Shown piece by piece: positions 1-8,661 of a stretch of DNA of 46,021 nucleotides (position 1 is its first letter; each line of letters opens with the position of its first letter). Below the pieces are notes generated by a model that worked only from the letters and a program-made list of their open reading frames with translations, was not told the origin of the DNA and ran no database searches. Source of the stretch: Pseudomonadota bacterium. GTDB lineage: Bacteria; Pseudomonadota; Gammaproteobacteria; Steroidobacterales; Steroidobacteraceae. Both the position numbers and the translations under genes were made by a program. The DNA is taken from contig JAEWBG010000043.1 of NCBI GenBank assembly GCA_023391335.1, positions 1 to 46,021 of the forward strand. The letters run 5' to 3'.

Positions 1-127
1 GCTGGCAATCACCTCATCAAGATCAACAGGGGGTGGCCGCCATGCCGCGGAATACCCGGCCGCCATGGCGTGGAATGGGTGGCGCCCATGCGGCGGAATC
101 AGTGGCCGGCATCAGGCGGAATACGCA
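1..127. mobile_element. Right-end remnant of an IS21-family-like insertion sequence
   Basis: Four imperfect ~21-22-bp direct repeats lie head to tail at 33-53, 56-76, 78-99 and 101-122. They share the pattern gTGGCCGcCATgcgGCGGAAT, and the last runs into ATACGCA ending at 127. Multiple subterminal repeats of this length with a terminal CA are typical of the ends of IS21-family elements (istA/istB). No istB coding sequence can be read in the few bases before them, and the window edge cuts off the rest of the element. The assignment rests on repeat architecture and family knowledge, not on a transposase. The start of an open frame at 33 falls inside these repeats and is probably not a real gene start. 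Confidence 0.6.
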
Positions 128-188
128 CGCGAAGGAGACCCCAAGTGCGATACGAGAGCGCCACCTTGGTCTGGGCGTGGCGCTCGGG

Positions 189-356
189 ATGGCCTTTGGC
201 GCGGCTATAGGTGCCGGTCTCGGAGTTGCCTTCGGCAACTTGGCACTCGGCATTGGGTTTGGCATCTCCATCGGAGTTGCGATTGGCATCGCGGTCGGTG
301 CTGGCTTTGGCAACAAGCGAGCGAGAAAGCCATCGGATACTGATGGCGAGGCCTAA
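189..356 (+). CDS. Small glycine-zipper membrane protein, start uncertain
   Basis: The frame encodes a strongly hydrophobic Gly/Ala/Ile-rich stretch with GxxxG-type repeats (MAFGAAIGAGLGVAFG...), then a short basic and acidic tail (NKRARKPSDTDGEA). This resembles small glycine-zipper proteins that span or insert in the membrane; no function can be assigned. The reading frame stays coding-like back to about 150 (RERHLGLGVALG), just after a GAAGGAG at 131-137, but there is no ATG there, only ATA at 150 and GTG at 177. The IS21-type end at 127 abuts this site, so the native start or promoter may have been lost on insertion. The first in-frame ATG, at 189, is used here. Confidence 0.45.
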   Translation: MAFGAAIGAGLGVAFGNLALGIGFGISIGVAIGIAVGAGFGNKRARKPSDTDGEA

Positions 357-791
357 GAACTAGTCGCTTCGACGGGCCTGAAAGGAAGATCGGAGTGAAA
401 CGATGAGGCCCCTCCACCGAGCGGTCGAAACATTTTTTGGGTCCGCTTCCGACCCGAAGCGGACATCAAATCTCTACTCGACGATTTTCGATCTCGCTTC
501 CTTCGGCAATCTCGCAACCACGTGGCATTGCGGATCGACGACTTCGGCAATGACGGCGCAACTCCTGGTAGCGATCAAAATGAATGTCGATTGCGCCGAC
601 CATATAAGACCGAATTGAGGATGATGGCTCCCGCTACCTCGAAGATGAGAAGTGGATTGAGTTTGTGGTTCTCTATATTGTGATGATCAAGCAGGCAGCT
701 CAGAATGAAAATTCGGACGTCGAGCGCGAATGCCGTCAACAGAAATATGATTCTGCTACGTCCTCCCGTTTCAACAGCCTTTCGATTTTTC
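357..791. other. Intergenic stretch without a convincing gene
   Basis: No frame here has a protein-like composition, a good ribosome binding site or a recognisable motif. A single copy of a short repeat (CCTGAAAGGAAGATCGGAGT..., 377-403) matches the arms of the inverted repeat at 1861-1974. The DNA is more AT-rich than most of the window from about 600 onward, which fits acquired or decaying sequence. Confidence 0.5.
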
Positions 792-1207
792 ATGAAGCCG
801 CGAGACGTCTTCCTCTTCTTGATTTCTTTGCTTCCATTTGCAGCATGGGCATGCAAACCCGTAGTCGGATACGAGTACAAGATCCCATCAGAAACGGAAA
901 GAATCGCCGAGGCCGACGTAGTCTTCATCGCAAGGTCGGTCGCAATTGAACAGGTGCCCGAAAAGAAGGACATCAGCCAACCCATTTACACTTTTAGAGT
1001 GACGATGAGCGTGGAGCGATGGATCAAAGGGTCTGGGCATCACCAGCAAATAGTTTTTGACACTGGTGGGACCGATGCGATTTCTTGTTTGGAGTATCCC
1101 ATATAGCCAGCTCTCCAAGTACCAACACTGGCAACGTCCGCTGGCGAGTGTTCGCGCGTAGATCAGACGGTGAGCTCTGGGTTACGACGGCCGAATTGTT
1201 GAAATGA
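792..1207 (+). pseudogene. Exported protein gene broken by a frameshift near 1103
   Basis: From ATG 792 the frame gives a signal peptide (MKPRDVFLFLISLLPFAAWA, cleavage before or near Cys) and then a mature region containing IAEADVVFIARSV and YTFRVTMSVERWIKG, ending at a TAG at 1104-1106. Just past that stop, another frame (1106-1207) continues in protein-like fashion, ASSPSTNTGN followed by VRWRVFARRSDGELWVTTAELLK, and stops at 1205-1207. The break falls in CCCATATAGCC, where a 2-bp gain (or 1-bp loss) would explain the shift. The joined product would be about 138 residues. Its stop overlaps the ATG of the next gene (ATGA), so the two were probably translationally coupled. Function is unknown. 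A sequencing error is the alternative to a real pseudogene. Confidence 0.6.
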
Positions 1208-1758
1208 ATCTAACAAGGTCTGTCACGCATGCAGGGAGAAGAATAGTGAGCAGAACAAATGCCGGATTGATGTGTGTTTTGCCCTTGATTGGGATCTTCA
1301 CTTTGACGGCAGCTGCAGAGGATTCGCTGTGCGGAGAAGGTGAGACCGTCTATTTTTCTTGCAAGGTCTCCAACGTCAAGTTCGTTTCCTTGTGTGGCAA
1401 CGCGTATCGCGATCCAAACACTCCTGGCGCAGCGGATAACTTTTGGATGCAGTACAGGTTTGGTCCTTTGGGAAAACCGGAGCTCGTGTACCCCCGAACG
1501 AAGCAGAACGCTTTGGCAAAATTTTGGTTCGAATACCATCATTTCTACCAAGGGTTTAGCCACACGCTTGGCTTTAAGATCAATTCGTTCACGTACGAAA
1601 TTGACGTTTCGCCCGACGGTGATAAGCCTTTCATTGGCGTAAGGGTCTATCAGTCGAAGCCGGGCTCAACGGAAACAAAAGGCGTGGAGCTGCCCTGCGA
1701 GTCCAATCAGGTCGTGGGCGATGAGTTCACTTCGATCATTTCGGAGAATGCTCCGTAA
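1204..1758 (+). CDS. Hypothetical secreted protein
   Basis: This 184-residue protein has an N-terminal basic stretch, a hydrophobic core (LMCVLPLIGIFTLTAAA) and an Ala-rich cleavage region, so it is probably exported. The mature part starts EDSLCGEGETVYFSC and has a few cysteines (CGEGE, SCKVSN, SLCGN, LPCESN) that could form disulfides in the periplasm. It is rich in aromatic beta-type sequence (FWMQYRFGPLGKPELVYP, KFWFEYHHFYQ). No family was recognised. ATG 1204 overlaps the stop of the broken upstream gene by ATGA, which favours this start over ATG 1270. The pair looks like a small two-gene unit of exported proteins, possibly horizontally acquired given the flanking IS elements and lower GC. 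Confidence 0.7.
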   Translation: MNLTRSVTHAGRRIVSRTNAGLMCVLPLIGIFTLTAAAEDSLCGEGETVYFSCKVSNVKFVSLCGNAYRDPNTPGAADNFWMQYRFGPLGKPELVYPRTKQNALAKFWFEYHHFYQGFSHTLGFKINSFTYEIDVSPDGDKPFIGVRVYQSKPGSTETKGVELPCESNQVVGDEFTSIISENAP

Positions 1759-1860
1759 ATGTCTCTGCAAAGCGCCCGCGGATTCCGCCAGTCAGGTCCG
1801 CTTTTGGCCGAAAGCAGCCGTTCCTACCATCGCCTACCACTCGTCGAATCGAGCCCTCTT

Positions 1861-1974
1861 TGCGTTCCACTTTGGCCTCCCTTTCAGGAACGTCAAAAAG
1901 ACGGACCTTTTTGTCGTAGCGCTACACGGACGTACTCGTGCGCGGTCCTGAAAGGGAGGTCGGAGTGGAACGCA
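1861..1974. repeat. Inverted-repeat (MITE-like) intergenic element
   Basis: The 29-bp arms at 1861-1889 and 1946-1974 are reverse complements with three mismatches (core TCCTGAAAGGGAGG). They enclose about 56 bp. A related single arm lies at 377-403. There is no coding capacity. The arrangement fits a small palindromic repeat or MITE; mobility is an inference. Confidence 0.55.
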
Positions 1975-2049
1975 TCTCCGAGCTTCGATACAGATGAATC
2001 CCCCTATCCGACGTCTTCGTGCTTCCCAATTACTTATCAATTGAGCGAA

Positions 2050-2125
2050 GCGATCAGAAAGACACCCGCCTACGCGGGTGCGACGACTTCGACTCTGTGT
2101 GCTCTGTGCGCTCTGTGTGACATTT
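2050..2125. repeat. Intergenic repeat: CACCCGCCTACGCGGGTG palindrome plus CTCTGTG tandem repeat
   Basis: A near-palindrome (CACCCGC..CGCGGGTG, about 2063-2080) is preceded by GAGCGAAGCGATCAGA and followed by repeated CTCTGTGYGCT units (2094-2121). The same arrangement occurs at 2401-2430 joined to 3741-3795, where the IS4 element has split it. These are non-coding repeats. Confidence 0.6.
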
Positions 2126-2239
2126 CCTAGTTTGCGGTTTTCAGTTTTCGGTTTGCAGCGTCACGCCAACGCAAGGTGGCGCTGAAGTTCGTGCCGCTAA
2201 ATCATCTATGCGTTCTCCCGCCCGACGCTCCTACTTCGC

Positions 2240-2350
2240 TCCGTGTCCTCCGTGGTCTCCATCCTGTCCATCCTGTTAATCCTGTCTAAGTTGTTCTCTT
2301 CACATCGGAGCAGGAGTTAGGCGATTGGCCAGGATTAACAGGTTGAGTTT
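2240..2350. repeat. GACAGGAT-family imperfect hairpin repeat
   Basis: CATCCTGTCCATCCTGTTAA and TCCTGTC (2260-2286) face a partial inverted arm GCCAGGATTAACAGGTTGA (about 2329-2347). The same CATCCTG/CAGGATG words form paired arms at 16726-16820, 20762-20847 and 27029-27177. It is preceded by CTCCGTGTCCTCCGTGGTCTCC. It is non-coding and always intergenic in this window. Confidence 0.65.
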
Positions 2351-2430
2351 GGCGTTGAGCGATCTGGTCGCGCTTTCATCGTAGATCTCTTGGTATCAGC
2401 GAAGCGATCAGATGGACACCCGCCTACGCG

Positions 2431-3730
2431 CAGTGCTGTCCGGAATATTCTTCATGCGAACAGGCGGGTTTGCATGAGTTCGTGCTGTGCTCGTTGATCT
2501 CGCCAGCGCCGATGTCGCTCGTGCTCGTAGGTGGGGCGTTGAAATAGAGTGGCGGATAGCTCGGATAAGTGCAGCCAGAGGGTCGTTTTGATCTGCCGCT
2601 TGTGGTGATGCACGGCGACCAGCAGATAGGCGATGAGTGCGGTGAGGATCTGAATACGTACCGCGTGTTCGCTGCGCCCGTAGAAATGCTTGATCCTCAA
2701 GTGCTGCTTGATCCACTTGAAGAATAGTTCTACCTGCCAGCGTGCTCGATATTGATCCGCAATGCGCAGAGCGCTGCTCTTCAGATCGTTGGTAACTAGC
2801 ACCAAGGGACCTTTGCCATCGCGTACCACTTCAATTCGCCGCAGTGGCTGCTTGTATGGGTTGTGACGGCCCGCCCCCGGGTTGCGATTCGATAGGCGAA
2901 TCAGCTCATCTTTTAGGATGACCTTGCGACTATCGCGCGGCACTTTGCGCGACTGAAGGACCTCGATCTTCGCGTGCCGCTTCAGTCGCGTGACAAAGCG
3001 AGCACCGCTCTGCTCGATGCGCCACCACCAGGAATAATTGCAATAAGCCTTATCGAATACATAGATCACATCGGGGTCGATCGAGAGCGTGTGGGCATAT
3101 TCAATGTCGTTCACATTCGGTGCTGTGATGCTGTGTGCGACCGGAGCTTGCGCGCGTGAATCAAGCAATACGTGCAGCTTGATGCCTTGCGTATTGCGAG
3201 TGCGATTGGCAAAGCTCCACTGATCGAACCCTCGGCCCTTGGCGGTGATCGAAGTGGAATCCAATAACTGCAGCAGCTCTGTGCCTTCAGCACGAACACG
3301 CCGACTCACTTGTTGCATCAACGCTTCGGCTGCCTCGCGAAATACGTCCGATACGTCCTTTGCGTTTGCATCAGCGAGCGTTGAACGCTGCACCATCGAG
3401 CACCCTAAGTGATGGTGATGGTTCTTCTGAGCATTGAAGCCGCGTAGCAGCACCCGAAGACTCGATGCACGTGTCAGCTGTCCGTACACCATCACCACCA
3501 GCTGCTGCCAACAGGAGAAGCCTTTGCGGTGCTTATCCGCCTCACGTCGTCTCACCGCTCGATCGAATGCTCCCCGCGGAAAGAGGTTCAGAAGTTCGCG
3601 AAAACGGCTTATCGTGTACATCGTTGCGGGTCCTGGTGTTGAGTTGGCGCTCAGGGGCTTTTTACCCCAAGCACCTTGATCCGCAACTCTTTTTTTATCC
3701 CCTCAACTCACCTCGTTCCGGACAACAGTG
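2431..3730 (-). mobile_element. Complete IS4-family insertion sequence, 1,300 bp
   Basis: The ends are imperfect terminal inverted repeats: CAGTGCTGTCCGGAA at 2431-2445 and, read in reverse complement, CACTGTTGTCCGGAA at 3716-3730 (13 of 15 match). The element is flanked by an exact 10-bp direct repeat CGCCTACGCG at 2421-2430 and 3731-3740, which is the target-site duplication. IS4-family elements usually duplicate 9-12 bp. It carries one transposase gene on the minus strand. Joining the flanks restores a copy of the intergenic repeat seen intact at 2050-2125, so the empty site can be reconstructed. The intact transposase and perfect duplication suggest a recent insertion. Confidence 0.92.
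2452..3621 (-). CDS. IS4-family transposase
   Basis: This 389-residue DDE transposase cuts and pastes the surrounding element. The N-terminal part (RELLNLFPRGAFDRAVRRREADK and FSCWQQLVVMVYGQLTRASSLR, about residues 6-57) is like the DUF4372-type domain that precedes many IS4 transposases. Catalytic acidic residues are seen in QLLDSTSI and VIYVFDKAY. The IS4 signature Y-(2)-R-(3)-E-(6)-K is visible in YRARWQVELFFKWIKQ. The frame is uninterrupted and of normal length, so the enzyme is probably active. Start ATG 3621 was chosen as the first start inside the inverted repeats, and the family commonly begins this close to the N-terminal helix. Confidence 0.93.
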   Translation of the reverse strand: MYTISRFRELLNLFPRGAFDRAVRRREADKHRKGFSCWQQLVVMVYGQLTRASSLRVLLRGFNAQKNHHHHLGCSMVQRSTLADANAKDVSDVFREAAEALMQQVSRRVRAEGTELLQLLDSTSITAKGRGFDQWSFANRTRNTQGIKLHVLLDSRAQAPVAHSITAPNVNDIEYAHTLSIDPDVIYVFDKAYCNYSWWWRIEQSGARFVTRLKRHAKIEVLQSRKVPRDSRKVILKDELIRLSNRNPGAGRHNPYKQPLRRIEVVRDGKGPLVLVTNDLKSSALRIADQYRARWQVELFFKWIKQHLRIKHFYGRSEHAVRIQILTALIAYLLVAVHHHKRQIKTTLWLHLSELSATLFQRPTYEHERHRRWRDQRAQHELMQTRLFA

Positions 3731-3740
3731 CGCCTACGCG

Positions 3741-3800
3741 GGTGCGACGCTTTTTCTCCGTGTTCTCCGTGTTCTCCGTGTTCTCCGTGTGAAATTCCGT
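3741..3800. repeat. CTCCGTGTT tandem repeat
   Basis: GGTGCGACGC is followed by four head-to-tail copies of TTCTCCGTG (about 3754-3790). This is the right half of the repeat interrupted by the IS4 element. Similar CTCTGTG units occur at 2094-2121. It is non-coding. Confidence 0.6.
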
Positions 3801-3824
3801 TTGCTTGTCTTACCTCATTCCTCA

Positions 3825-4391
3825 TCAAAGCAAACTCCCCTGCCCCGCCGCATAACTGAGTCGACCATCCACGATCTGTGCCGCCGACGTGTACGGATGC
3901 TCTACTACTTTTCCAATCTCCAGGATGTGCAAGACCTGAACGCCTTCTACCTTCAGCACATCTGATATGAGTGAACGATGGCAGCGCCACCACACCGCTT
4001 CGGAACACATGACAGCGGTGCGCCTTTCATTCGCGAGCTGCATCAACCGATCGAGTCCATCGCGAAACTCATTCGTTTCAATGTAATCCGCATACGCGCG
4101 AAACGATGCATTCCGCCAAGCCGTGTTGTGTGAATTCGGATCCGGCTTCCTCCGCCCACCGAGTTCCTGAAACCATTCATAGGCAATATCGTGCTCGTGC
4201 AAAGACGCGTTCAGTGACTCCGCATTGAACTGCGGATACTTTCGGGAGCCTGGAAACCGCCGAACGTCCGCTATCGCTTCGATGTTCTGCGATTGCAGCA
4301 GCTCCAAGAAGTGCTCGAACGTGCGCGTGGAATGACCAATGGTCCAAATGCAGGACGCAAGCTTCGCACTCTTTCTGATGTTCGAGCCCAT
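3825..4391 (-). CDS. DUF488 domain-containing protein
   Basis: This 188-residue protein shows the DUF488 pattern: TIGHSTRTFEHFLELL near the N-terminus, IADVRRFPGSRKYPQFN, then a central EWFQELGGRRKP. The conserved C-terminal cysteine segment is TAVMCSEAVWWRCHRSLISD. The family is widespread and its biochemical role is not settled, so no reaction is given. ATG 4391 was chosen because it follows GAAGGTGAG at a good distance and because the family signature starts about 16 residues later. The open frame extends 64 codons upstream, but that part looks unlike the family. The gene diverges from the hydrolase at 4613. Confidence 0.85.
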   Translation of the reverse strand: MGSNIRKSAKLASCIWTIGHSTRTFEHFLELLQSQNIEAIADVRRFPGSRKYPQFNAESLNASLHEHDIAYEWFQELGGRRKPDPNSHNTAWRNASFRAYADYIETNEFRDGLDRLMQLANERRTAVMCSEAVWWRCHRSLISDVLKVEGVQVLHILEIGKVVEHPYTSAAQIVDGRLSYAAGQGSLL

Positions 4392-4612
4392 CTTCTCACC
4401 TTCGATCAGCACGCATAGCTGATCTATGAACGGTTTGCACGTGGCAAATGTCTCCGCGCAGCGGTAACCCATTCCAGTCTGTACGCATTGCAGGGTCGCA
4501 GCGTAGAACTCTCGCGCCGATAGCGCCAAGACGCTCGATTGCCGATCTTTCGGAACATCATCGTTCGTCGTCGCGTACAACACGCCATGCCGTCCAAGGT
4601 AGGAGATGCAGG

Positions 4613-6223
4613 ATGACTCGCGTACATACGGTACAGCTACGAATTACATCACTCGCTGTGGCGCTCATTTCTCTATGCGCTGCCGCGACAACAGCAGCCG
4701 CAAACGATGCGATCAACTGGGGTGACTGCCCTCCCATCACAGAAGGATTTCCCGATCTTGGCCAACAGCAGTGCGCGTTGATTCCGGTCCCGCTCGACTA
4801 TCATGAGCCACACGGCCGCAAAATCGACATCGCTGTTTCACGCATCAAAGCTGCCGACCCGACCAAGCGCCGCGGCGTGCTGTTTCTAAATACGGGAGGC
4901 CCTGGCGGAATGGGACTGGATGCGCCGCATTTGGCGACGGCGCTTTTTCCGCAGAGCGTGCTCGATGCATACGACCTCATCGGTTTTGATCCGCGCGGCA
5001 TCGGCAGGAGCGCGCCGGTTACCTGCGGGCTCACACAGGAGCAGGCATTCCAGGCATTTCCGCAGCTCGAGCAGGATCACAGCTTTGCGAAAACGGCAGA
5101 GTTTGCTCGCTTCGTGGCAGATGCCTGCGCAGGAGCGATGAGCGACACGTTGCCTTTCATCAATACAGCCAATACCGCGCGCGACATGGATGCAATTCGC
5201 GCGCTCTTGGGCGAGCGCACCATTTCATACTTCGCCTGGTCATACGGCACGTATCTCGGTGCCGTTTATGCTTCGCTATTTCCAGCGCGCGCAGATCGAT
5301 TCGTTCTGGACAGCGCGGTGAATCCCGATTGGCCATGGCGCGAACAATTCCGTCACTGGGGTCCTGGCGGCGAAGCACGCTTTTCTGACTTCGCGGAGTA
5401 CGCCATTGCCAACGAGGCAACACTCCACTTCGGTGCCACAGTCGATGAAGTTCGCGCGCTCTACTTTGATCTGCTCGCGAAAAGCGCGGCGCACCCAATC
5501 AGCTTCGCGGGGTTCTTCGTTGATGCTCCAACCTTTCGCGTCCTGAACTTTTCATTCCTCTATAACGATGGATCCTTTCCATCCATGGCCCGTCTTTGGC
5601 AGGCAGTGAGGGATGGGGTGAGCGATGGTACGTCTGCGGCTCCCACGGGCGCCGCTGCTGCAGCTGGATTCCCCGCGATCCCCGTGGACAACTATTCGAT
5701 GTCTACTGGAGCGGTGTTGTGCGATGACGTTGCGTGGCCGCGATCCGTCGAGCGATATAGATGGGAGCTGCGATTCGACGAACATCGCTTCCCGATGTTC
5801 GGCCAACTCGGTTCGCACATTTGGGGCTGTGCCTTTTGGAGAGTCCAGCCAGCGGAACCGCTCGTGAATCTGACACCAAACGGTCCAGCCAATCACATTC
5901 TCATTCTGAACACGTTGCGTGACCCGGCCACACCGTTGCCCGGCGCACGACGGATGCGCGAATCGCTCGGTGACCGGTCGCGTTTGCTGCTGGTCGATGG
6001 AGGTGGGCACGCCATCTTCGGACTCATGGACAACATCTGTGCGACCCAAACAGTGGCGGCGTATCTCGCTGATGGTGACTTCCCATCCGCGGATACGACG
6101 TGCCCCGCCAACGCGAGCACGGCACAGGACGCGACGGCGTTCGGTGCCCGTACTCGCACCGACGGTACACGCGAGCAAGCGATCGAAGCGGCACTGCGTC
6201 AGATGACGCCCTTGCATCGATGA
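4613..6223 (+). CDS. Secreted alpha/beta hydrolase, TAP-like (tripeptidyl aminopeptidase family)
   Basis: This 536-residue enzyme has a signal peptide (hydrophobic ITSLAVALISLCAAATTAAA, cleavage about residue 30). The early segment NTGGPGGMG (93-101) is the oxyanion-loop signature of this family, and DLIGFDPRGIGRS follows. The nucleophile is Ser210 in AWSYGTYLG, Asp437 lies in LRDPATPL, and His466 lies in DGGGHAIFG. The C-terminal part matches the TAP-like domain found in Streptomyces tripeptidyl aminopeptidases and related periplasmic hydrolases. The elbow reads A-x-S-x-G instead of the common G-x-S-x-G. Substrate could be short peptides or esters. Start ATG 4613 follows AGGAG at 4601. The longer frame from 4448 lacks a signal peptide at its start. 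Confidence 0.87.
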   Translation: MTRVHTVQLRITSLAVALISLCAAATTAAANDAINWGDCPPITEGFPDLGQQQCALIPVPLDYHEPHGRKIDIAVSRIKAADPTKRRGVLFLNTGGPGGMGLDAPHLATALFPQSVLDAYDLIGFDPRGIGRSAPVTCGLTQEQAFQAFPQLEQDHSFAKTAEFARFVADACAGAMSDTLPFINTANTARDMDAIRALLGERTISYFAWSYGTYLGAVYASLFPARADRFVLDSAVNPDWPWREQFRHWGPGGEARFSDFAEYAIANEATLHFGATVDEVRALYFDLLAKSAAHPISFAGFFVDAPTFRVLNFSFLYNDGSFPSMARLWQAVRDGVSDGTSAAPTGAAAAAGFPAIPVDNYSMSTGAVLCDDVAWPRSVERYRWELRFDEHRFPMFGQLGSHIWGCAFWRVQPAEPLVNLTPNGPANHILILNTLRDPATPLPGARRMRESLGDRSRLLLVDGGGHAIFGLMDNICATQTVAAYLADGDFPSADTTCPANASTAQDATAFGARTRTDGTREQAIEAALRQMTPLHR

Positions 6224-6303
6224 GAGCAGAACAATGCGCTAGCGAAATCCGCTGAGTGATCGGCGCCGTTCTAAGGACTTCGGCTCACCAGCGGAAAGCC
6301 CCT

Positions 6304-7197
6304 CTACGGCTGTCCCTGCCCGCCTCCTGATCCATAAATGTTTCCCGTCGCGAAGCTCGCATCATCGGCAGCAAGTTGCACATAGATCGATGCGAGCTCG
6401 ACCGGTTGCCCAGGGCGGCCGAGAACCGTAGCGCTGCCGAAGTGCTGATACTTCTCCTCAGACGCGCCGCCGCTAATTTGCAGCGGAGTCCAAATCGGTC
6501 CGGGTGCCACACCGTTGACGCGAATGCCCTTCGGTCCAAGCTGTTTCGCTAACGACTTCACATAGTTCATCGTTGCCGCTTTCGTTTGAGCGTAGTCGTA
6601 TAGATCAGGCGATGGATCGTACGCTTGCTCGGATGTCGTGCCGATGATGCATGAGCCGGGTTTCAGATGCGGTAATGCCGCCTTGATAATCCAAAACGGC
6701 GCGTAGATGTTGGTCTTCATCGTCGCGTCGAAGTCCTCGGTCGTGATTTCAAGAATCGATGAGTGCGCTTGTTGGCGCCCAGCATTGCAGACGACGATGT
6801 CGAGACCGCCCAATTCCTGCACCGCGCGCTCGACCAGCTGCTTGCAGAACGACTCGTCGCGCAAATCGCCCGGAATCGCGACTGCTTTGCGACCCGCATC
6901 TTTGATCAGCTGAATCACTTCACGCGCATCTGGCTCCTCGGCTGGAAAGTAGTTGATCGCGACATCCGCACCTTCGCGTGCGTAGGCAATCGCGGCAGCG
7001 CGTCCCATTCCTGAATCGCCCCCGGTAATCAGCGCTTTGCGGCCTGCCAATCGATTCGACCCGCGATAAGAAGTCTCGCCGTGATCCGGCTTCGGATCCA
7101 TCTCGGTCGCAAGACCGGGCCACTTTTGCGTCTGCTTCTTGAAGGGAGGTTTCGGATAGCTTGAGCGCGGATCGCGCATGTTCGGCTCGGTTGGCAT
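6304..7197 (-). CDS. SDR-family NAD(P)-dependent oxidoreductase, YghA type
   Basis: A 297-residue short-chain dehydrogenase with the N-terminal extension of the YghA/general-stress SDR group (SSYPKPPFKKQTQKWPG). The cofactor loop is ITGGDSGMGRAAA, the NAG motif is VCNAGRQQ, and the catalytic Ser/Tyr/Lys are in TTSEQAYDPSPDLYDYAQTK. The end GNIYGSGGGQGQP is close to the usual GxxxxxxGG tail. Related proteins reduce aldehydes or sugars and are often stress-induced; the substrate cannot be read from sequence. Start ATG 7197 gives the expected family N-terminus. It is a single gene, not part of the downstream aceA unit, from which a terminator separates it. Confidence 0.9.
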   Translation of the reverse strand: MPTEPNMRDPRSSYPKPPFKKQTQKWPGLATEMDPKPDHGETSYRGSNRLAGRKALITGGDSGMGRAAAIAYAREGADVAINYFPAEEPDAREVIQLIKDAGRKAVAIPGDLRDESFCKQLVERAVQELGGLDIVVCNAGRQQAHSSILEITTEDFDATMKTNIYAPFWIIKAALPHLKPGSCIIGTTSEQAYDPSPDLYDYAQTKAATMNYVKSLAKQLGPKGIRVNGVAPGPIWTPLQISGGASEEKYQHFGSATVLGRPGQPVELASIYVQLAADDASFATGNIYGSGGGQGQP

Positions 7198-7278
7198 TGC
7201 GAATCTCTCGTTGATAAGTCGGCACGGAAGTGCAGATGCAACGCGCAGCCATCACGGCGGTTTCCTGCCGAACGCATC

Positions 7279-7311
7279 AAAAGAAAAAAGCCTCCCTCGT
7301 ACGAGGGAGGC
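7279..7311 (-). terminator. Rho-independent terminator after aceA
   Basis: On the minus strand a perfect 10-bp stem (GCCTCCCTCG paired with CGAGGGAGGC, two-base TA turn, 7290-7311) is followed by TTTTTTCTTTT (complement of 7279-7289). It lies 27 bp beyond the aceA stop codon and should end the aceB-aceA transcript before the SDR gene. Confidence 0.9.
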
Positions 7312-7337
7312 AAACGGGGAGAGAGATCGAGGAAACC

Positions 7338-8633
<1,296 letters not shown>

Positions 8634-8661
8634 ATCGATCGCACTCCGGCGTTTAAGCCAA

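Noticed and set aside
33..356. Long open frame from the IS21-type repeats into the glycine-zipper region
   Set aside because: The first 32 codons are the subterminal repeats; their arginine/proline-rich translation is not part of a natural protein.
575..985. 136-codon minus-strand frame
   Set aside because: It is antisense to the exported-protein gene, has no ribosome binding site and a non-protein-like composition.
4448..4612. N-terminal extension of the alpha/beta hydrolase
   Set aside because: It overlaps the divergent DUF488 promoter region, has no family sequence, and the signal peptide begins at 4613.
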